A stretch of DNA of 11,412 bases from NCBI GenBank assembly GCA_015489185.1, contig WGAE01000172.1, positions 1 to 11,412 of the forward strand, in the 5' to 3' direction. This stretch comes from Campylobacterales bacterium. Lineage in GTDB: Bacteria > Campylobacterota > Campylobacteria > Campylobacterales > QNZT01. Shown piece after piece: positions 8,199 through 11,412 of the stretch (within the stretch, counting starts at the first letter, position 1; each line of letters begins with the position of its first letter). Position numbers and translations under genes: made by a program. A model generated the notes under the pieces. It was given only the letters and a program-made list of their open reading frames with translations. It had not been told where the DNA came from and made no database searches.

Positions 8199-9812
8199 GT
8201 GGAAAATATTTTGGTCATATTCATTACCACCGTCTTTATCGCAACCATTTTCAACGTGGTATTGAAGCGCTTTGAAATCCCCACGATCATCGGTTACATT
8301 TTTGCCGGACTTGCGATCAGTTATATTTTCGGTCTGCAACATATCGAAACTGAAGAGTTAAATCATATCGCGGAGTTCGGGATTGTTTTTCTGATGTTTA
8401 CGATCGGACTGGAGTTTTCGGTTGCCCATCTGCTTCGGATGAAAAAAGAGGTCTTTCTCTACGGTTTTTTGCAAGTCTTTGTCACCGGTCTGGTTTTTAC
8501 CGCACTGGGGCACTATCTCTTCGATCTTGAGAGTAAAAGTGCCATCGTACTGGGGTTTGCACTCGCGCTCTCTTCGACCGCGATCGTATTGAAAATTTTG
8601 AACGAAAATGCGGAGATCCACAGCGGTTACGGACGGATTACGCTGGGCATTTTGCTCTTTCAGGATCTGGCGGTCATTCCGATTCTGCTGATGATCTCGA
8701 TCTTCACTTCCCACACGGCGTCGATATCGCTGCTGCTGCTTCGCACGCTTGGAAGCGCGGTGATCGTCTTTTTGATTCTCTTTGTCTTCGGGAAGATGTT
8801 CATCGAGCGTTTCTTCAACTGGATCACAACCGCAAACTCCGAAGAGATCTTTCTGATTGCAGTGCTTTTTATTGTCGTCAGCGCCTCTTTCATCGAGCAC
8901 CTTTTCGGATTTACCTATTCGCTGGGTGCTTTTCTGGCGGGAATGACGATTGCCGAGACAAAATATAAATATCGTATCGAATCGGACCTGGTGCCGTTTC
9001 GCGATATTTTGCTCGGGGTCTTTTTTGTCACGATCGGGATGCAGATCGATCTGCGTACGATTGTCGACTACTGGTATATCATTCTGGGGTTGCTTGCGGG
9101 CATTATGCTCCTTAAAGCGATGATCCAGTTTGCCTTGCTTTATCCATTCGTACAGATACGCAGTAACTTCAAAAGTGCGCTTGCGCTTTTTCAGATCGGT
9201 GAATTTGCCCTGGCGGTTTTTGCGCTGGCGTTTCAGAACCGCCTGATTGACGAAACAACCAATCAGATTATGATCATCACCGTCGTGCTTTCGATGATTC
9301 TGACCCCTTTTGTGCTCAAAAATATCAAAACACTGGCGGACAAACTCTTCCGCGAACCGGAGACGGAAGTGATCATGAAGTCGACGGGATTTGCCAACCA
9401 TATCATCATCATCGGTTACGGTCCGATCGGGCAAAAGGTCGCCAAAAAACTCAAAAAAGCGGGTATGCCCTATATTATCATCGAGCATGAGATGGATCTG
9501 GTCAAAAAAGGGGAAGAAGAGGGGGAGAAGATCTTCCTCGCCAACGCGATGCAACGCCAGACACTCGAAGCGCTTGGTGCAAAACGTGCATGTGCAGTTA
9601 TCGTCGCGATGGAAAACGCCTCCAAAATCCGTCAAATCTGCGAAGCGCTGGTCTCGCTGGATCCAAATATCAACGCGATCGTCAAAGTGCGTAACGAAAG
9701 CCATAAAAAGATTATCGAATCGTTCGGTATACGTCATATTATCGTCGCCAGTGAAGAGATGGCGGAATTGCTGACAAAGGAAGCATTGACATGCGAACTA
9801 AAACAGAACTGA
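8199..9812 (+). CDS. Kef-type monovalent cation/proton antiporter with RCK domain (CPA2)
   Basis: This inner-membrane antiporter of the CPA2 family exchanges K+ or Na+ for H+ and serves ion and pH homeostasis. The N-terminal part (about 1-385) is a multi-pass Na+/H+-exchanger domain with family motifs: SSTAIVLKIL (125-134), FQDLAVIP (154-161, with Asp156 probably in the ion path), GAFLAGMTIAE (243-253) and GEFALAV (334-340). The C-terminal part (about 398-535) is a TrkA-N/RCK Rossmann domain with GYGPIG (406-411), which binds NAD(H), and Glu429 at the end of the next strand. With 537 residues it lacks the extra C-terminal tail of E. coli KefC/KefB (about 600-620), so glutathione gating is uncertain. 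The start is GTG, with GGAG 5 nt upstream; the ATG at 8188 is in another frame. It is the first gene of its operon. Confidence 0.93.
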   Translation: MENILVIFITTVFIATIFNVVLKRFEIPTIIGYIFAGLAISYIFGLQHIETEELNHIAEFGIVFLMFTIGLEFSVAHLLRMKKEVFLYGFLQVFVTGLVFTALGHYLFDLESKSAIVLGFALALSSTAIVLKILNENAEIHSGYGRITLGILLFQDLAVIPILLMISIFTSHTASISLLLLRTLGSAVIVFLILFVFGKMFIERFFNWITTANSEEIFLIAVLFIVVSASFIEHLFGFTYSLGAFLAGMTIAETKYKYRIESDLVPFRDILLGVFFVTIGMQIDLRTIVDYWYIILGLLAGIMLLKAMIQFALLYPFVQIRSNFKSALALFQIGEFALAVFALAFQNRLIDETTNQIMIITVVLSMILTPFVLKNIKTLADKLFREPETEVIMKSTGFANHIIIIGYGPIGQKVAKKLKKAGMPYIIIEHEMDLVKKGEEEGEKIFLANAMQRQTLEALGAKRACAVIVAMENASKIRQICEALVSLDPNINAIVKVRNESHKKIIESFGIRHIIVASEEMAELLTKEALTCELKQN

Positions 9813-10414
9813 TTTTCGATATGGACGGTACGCTTGTCGATTCGTCCGAACTGCTGGCAAATACAATTAACTATGTGCGTAAAAAGATCGGTTTGAGCGC
9901 AATGGATGAAACAAAGATTCTCGCCGCGCTCAATGATACCACGATCAATCCGGCACAATTTTACTACGGTGCGCAGAAATTTGAACCGGTTCATGAAGCC
10001 TATTTTCAGGAGTATTACCTGGCTAGACACCATATCGAAAGCAGGCTCTACGACGGGATGGAAACACTACTGCGAAAACTAGCAAAAACACGTACACTGC
10101 ATGTCGCCACCAACGCATACGATGTCTCGGCGCTGCCGCTGCTGGAAGCGCTCGGTATCGCACCGCTCTTTCACTCGGTTGTCTGCGCCAATCAAGTACC
10201 CGCACCTAAACCGCATCCCGTGATGCTGGAGAAAATTATCAAAACGCGCAATAAACCCAAAACGACATTTGTCATGATCGGAGACGGCAAGCGGGATGCC
10301 GAAGCGGCGCATAACGCGGGGATCGATTCGCTGCTGGTCGACTGGGGATTCAGTGATCACGGCGAAGAGGCGATCGATCGTGTTGAAATGCTGGCGGAGG
10401 TACTGGGAGTGTGA
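9791..10414 (+). CDS. HAD-superfamily phosphatase (phosphoglycolate phosphatase-like), 207 aa
   Basis: This is a cytoplasmic Mg2+-dependent phosphohydrolase. All four HAD motifs are visible: DMDGT with nucleophile Asp10 and acid/base Asp12; Thr107 in HVATNAY; Lys140 in APKPHP; and GDGKRD with Asp165 and Asp169. The helical segment between motifs I and II (about 16-90) is a subfamily I cap, as in Gph, beta-phosphoglucomutase and pyrophosphatase PpaX-type enzymes. The substrate cannot be read from the sequence. The ATG at 9791 lies within the end of the antiporter gene (22-nt overlap) and follows AAGG by 10 nt, so the two are probably translationally coupled. No later start keeps the catalytic Asp10. 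Confidence 0.92.
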   Translation: MRTKTELIFDMDGTLVDSSELLANTINYVRKKIGLSAMDETKILAALNDTTINPAQFYYGAQKFEPVHEAYFQEYYLARHHIESRLYDGMETLLRKLAKTRTLHVATNAYDVSALPLLEALGIAPLFHSVVCANQVPAPKPHPVMLEKIIKTRNKPKTTFVMIGDGKRDAEAAHNAGIDSLLVDWGFSDHGEEAIDRVEMLAEVLGV

Positions 10415-11283
10415 TGCGAATCGTCTGGTTGCAGCTTTTGCTTTTGAGTGTGCTCGATGCAAAAACATATATCGAAATTTCCGACAATACGGTTGCTGAT
10501 GCCGGCACAATACTTGTCAAATTGCGCTACGATTATGAGGCAGATCGTCCGGATCGTAGCTATGTCGCATTTGAAGGGAAACGCTACCCTCTCTATCCCA
10601 ACCTTTTCGATGAAACGGGAGGTGATTACGCGCTGATCCCTGTATGTTACGGAATCCGACCGCACAAAACCAAACTGGTGGTTGTCGAAATAACCGGCAA
10701 AACAAAACGCTACATGACGTTTCCGGTTACGATCAGGTCGGCACATTATCGAAAAGAACGGTTACGCGTCGATCCCTCGCGCGCGAAGATCTCCGAAAAA
10801 AATCGCAGACGTATCCGTCGTGAAGCCAAAGAGGCAAAAGCAATCTACACCCGGTCTACTCCTGAACTCTACATCGATGCGCCGCTCTCACCGCCGCTTC
10901 AGAGTAAAATTACGAGTCCGTTCGGAACAAAACGCCTCTTTAACGGCATTTTGAAAAGTTTCCACTCCGGTACCGATTTTCGCGCCGCAACCGGCACACC
11001 GATCCGTGCCGTCGCCTCGGGCAGGGTCGTACTGGCAAAAAACCGCTTTTTTGCGGGTAACTCCGTCATCATCGATCACGGAGAGGGGATTTATACCGGG
11101 TACTACCATCTGAGCCGTTTTCTGGTCAAAAAGGGCGATTTCGTTCATGAAGGAGAGGTCATCGCACTTGCGGGCGCGACCGGCAGAGTCACCGGACCGC
11201 ATCTGCATTTTAGTGTGCACGTAAACGGAACGTTAGTCGATCCGCTCTGTTTTATCGACACCTTCAATAAGCTTTTTTTCTGA
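10414..11283 (+). CDS. Exported M23 (LytM-type) peptidoglycan endopeptidase, 289 aa
   Basis: The product is a periplasmic zinc metallopeptidase that most likely cuts peptidoglycan cross-links. A short signal peptide (MRIVWLQLLLLSVLDA) is followed by a beta-rich N-terminal domain (about 18-115), a very basic helical linker (SEKNRRRIRREAKEAKA, 127-143) and a C-terminal M23 domain (about 160-285). The expected zinc and catalytic residues are present: His184 and Asp188 in HSGTD, His232 in YYHLS, and His263/His265 in GPHLHF, with the typical SPFG start at 168-171. All key residues are intact, so it should be active. M23 enzymes of this type shape cells in Campylobacter and Helicobacter (Csd/Pgp proteins), but I cannot assign it to one of those. 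The ATG overlaps the preceding stop (TGATG); a GTG at 10411 would add one residue. Confidence 0.92.
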   Translation: MRIVWLQLLLLSVLDAKTYIEISDNTVADAGTILVKLRYDYEADRPDRSYVAFEGKRYPLYPNLFDETGGDYALIPVCYGIRPHKTKLVVVEITGKTKRYMTFPVTIRSAHYRKERLRVDPSRAKISEKNRRRIRREAKEAKAIYTRSTPELYIDAPLSPPLQSKITSPFGTKRLFNGILKSFHSGTDFRAATGTPIRAVASGRVVLAKNRFFAGNSVIIDHGEGIYTGYYHLSRFLVKKGDFVHEGEVIALAGATGRVTGPHLHFSVHVNGTLVDPLCFIDTFNKLFF

Positions 11284-11311
11284 CATGAAGGAGTTCCCTT
11301 CATGTCGTTTT
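11282..11311 (+). terminator. Intrinsic terminator hairpin between convergent genes
   Basis: GACATGAAGG (11282-11291) pairs perfectly with CCTTCATGTC (11297-11306) across a 5-nt loop, and GTTTTG follows. The stem begins inside the TGA stop codon of the M23 gene. The U-tract is short (four T), so termination may be partial. In the other direction the stem is followed by A residues rather than T, so it is a poor intrinsic terminator for the convergent minus-strand gene. Confidence 0.7.
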
Positions 11312-11312
11312 G

Positions 11313-11412
11313 TCAAAAATCGTAGGTAAGACCTGCGGTAACAAGCAGGGCGCTGGCGTCTTTAAAGGTACCGTCGACGGTATCGTTGGTGACGGTGCGT
11401 TTATCCTTGGTA
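11313..11412 (-). CDS. C-terminal end of a probable outer-membrane beta-barrel protein (partial)
   Basis: A minus-strand frame enters from the right edge and stops at TGA (11315-11313), giving the last 32 residues of a gene whose start is outside the window. The end, ALLVTAGLTYDF, is a typical final beta-strand of an outer-membrane barrel: terminal Phe with hydrophobic or aromatic residues at positions 3, 5, 7 and 9 from the end (Y, L, A, V), the signal recognised by the BAM complex. The preceding stretch (TVTNDTVDGTFKDAS) is polar, as in an extracellular loop. The gene converges on the M23 gene with 29 nt between the stops. Which barrel family it belongs to cannot be told from this fragment. 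Confidence 0.65.
   Translation of the reverse strand, partial: TKDKRTVTNDTVDGTFKDASALLVTAGLTYDF

Noticed and set aside
7925..8290. 121-codon minus-strand frame overlapping the thioredoxin-fold gene, promoter region and antiporter start
   Set aside because: It covers both promoters and overlaps two well-supported genes in other frames. The product resembles no known family.
8358..9737. 459-codon minus-strand open frame opposite the antiporter
   Set aside because: The plus strand encodes a complete CPA2 antiporter with intact motifs. The minus product is a charged Asp/Arg/Gln/His-rich sequence typical of an antisense shadow.
1..11412. Apparent excess of the palindrome GGTACC (about a dozen sites by eye)
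   Set aside because: Most lie in coding sequence where GGT-ACC (Gly-Thr) or neighbouring codons are preferred, so codon bias explains them without a motif function. A count against a codon-shuffled control would settle it.

Overview
The window looks like a chromosomal segment of a Campylobacterota (epsilonproteobacterial) bacterium, probably one of the free-living sulfur/hydrogen-oxidising lineages related to Sulfurovum, Sulfurimonas or Hydrogenimonas. This is an inference from protein style, the tight overlapping gene layout and the presence of a giant DUF11-type secreted protein; no rRNA or other taxonomic marker is present. Base composition is balanced (roughly half G+C by eye). No RNA gene, mobile element or CRISPR array was seen.

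Layout. (1) Bases 1-8067, minus strand, form a three-gene operon read right to left from a TATAAT promoter at about 8120-8125: a secreted CPWC thioredoxin-fold protein, a 158-residue membrane-anchored protein of unknown function, and a giant secreted protein. The giant gene starts at 7156 and stays open to the left edge, so at least 2,385 residues are encoded here and its end lies outside the window. Every other open frame in the first 7.1 kb is a shadow of it. (2) Bases 8068-8198 are a divergent promoter region. (3) Bases 8199-11283, plus strand, form an overlapping three-gene operon: a Kef-type cation/proton antiporter with an RCK (TrkA-N) domain, a HAD-family phosphatase, and an exported M23 (LytM) peptidase. 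(4) A 10-bp perfect hairpin at 11282-11306 follows, facing the last 32 codons of a convergent minus-strand gene whose product ends like an outer-membrane beta-barrel.

The most interesting part is the minus-strand operon. The giant protein has a signal peptide, a PPC-like N-terminal domain and nine consecutive DUF11-like Ig-fold repeats. These are followed by a region resembling the DUF3344-type domain often found with DUF11 repeats, then by a C-terminal region with features of the DUF6701/MshQ family. Each of the nine repeats carries one pair of cysteines at the same place (usually aromatic-x-Cys, then 7-11 residues, then Cys), which suggests a ladder of nine intradomain disulfides. The first gene of the same operon encodes a periplasmic CPWC oxidoreductase, so a dedicated disulfide-handling partner for this surface protein is a reasonable hypothesis. 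The ribosome-binding site of the middle gene lies in one arm of a hairpin, which may tune its translation.
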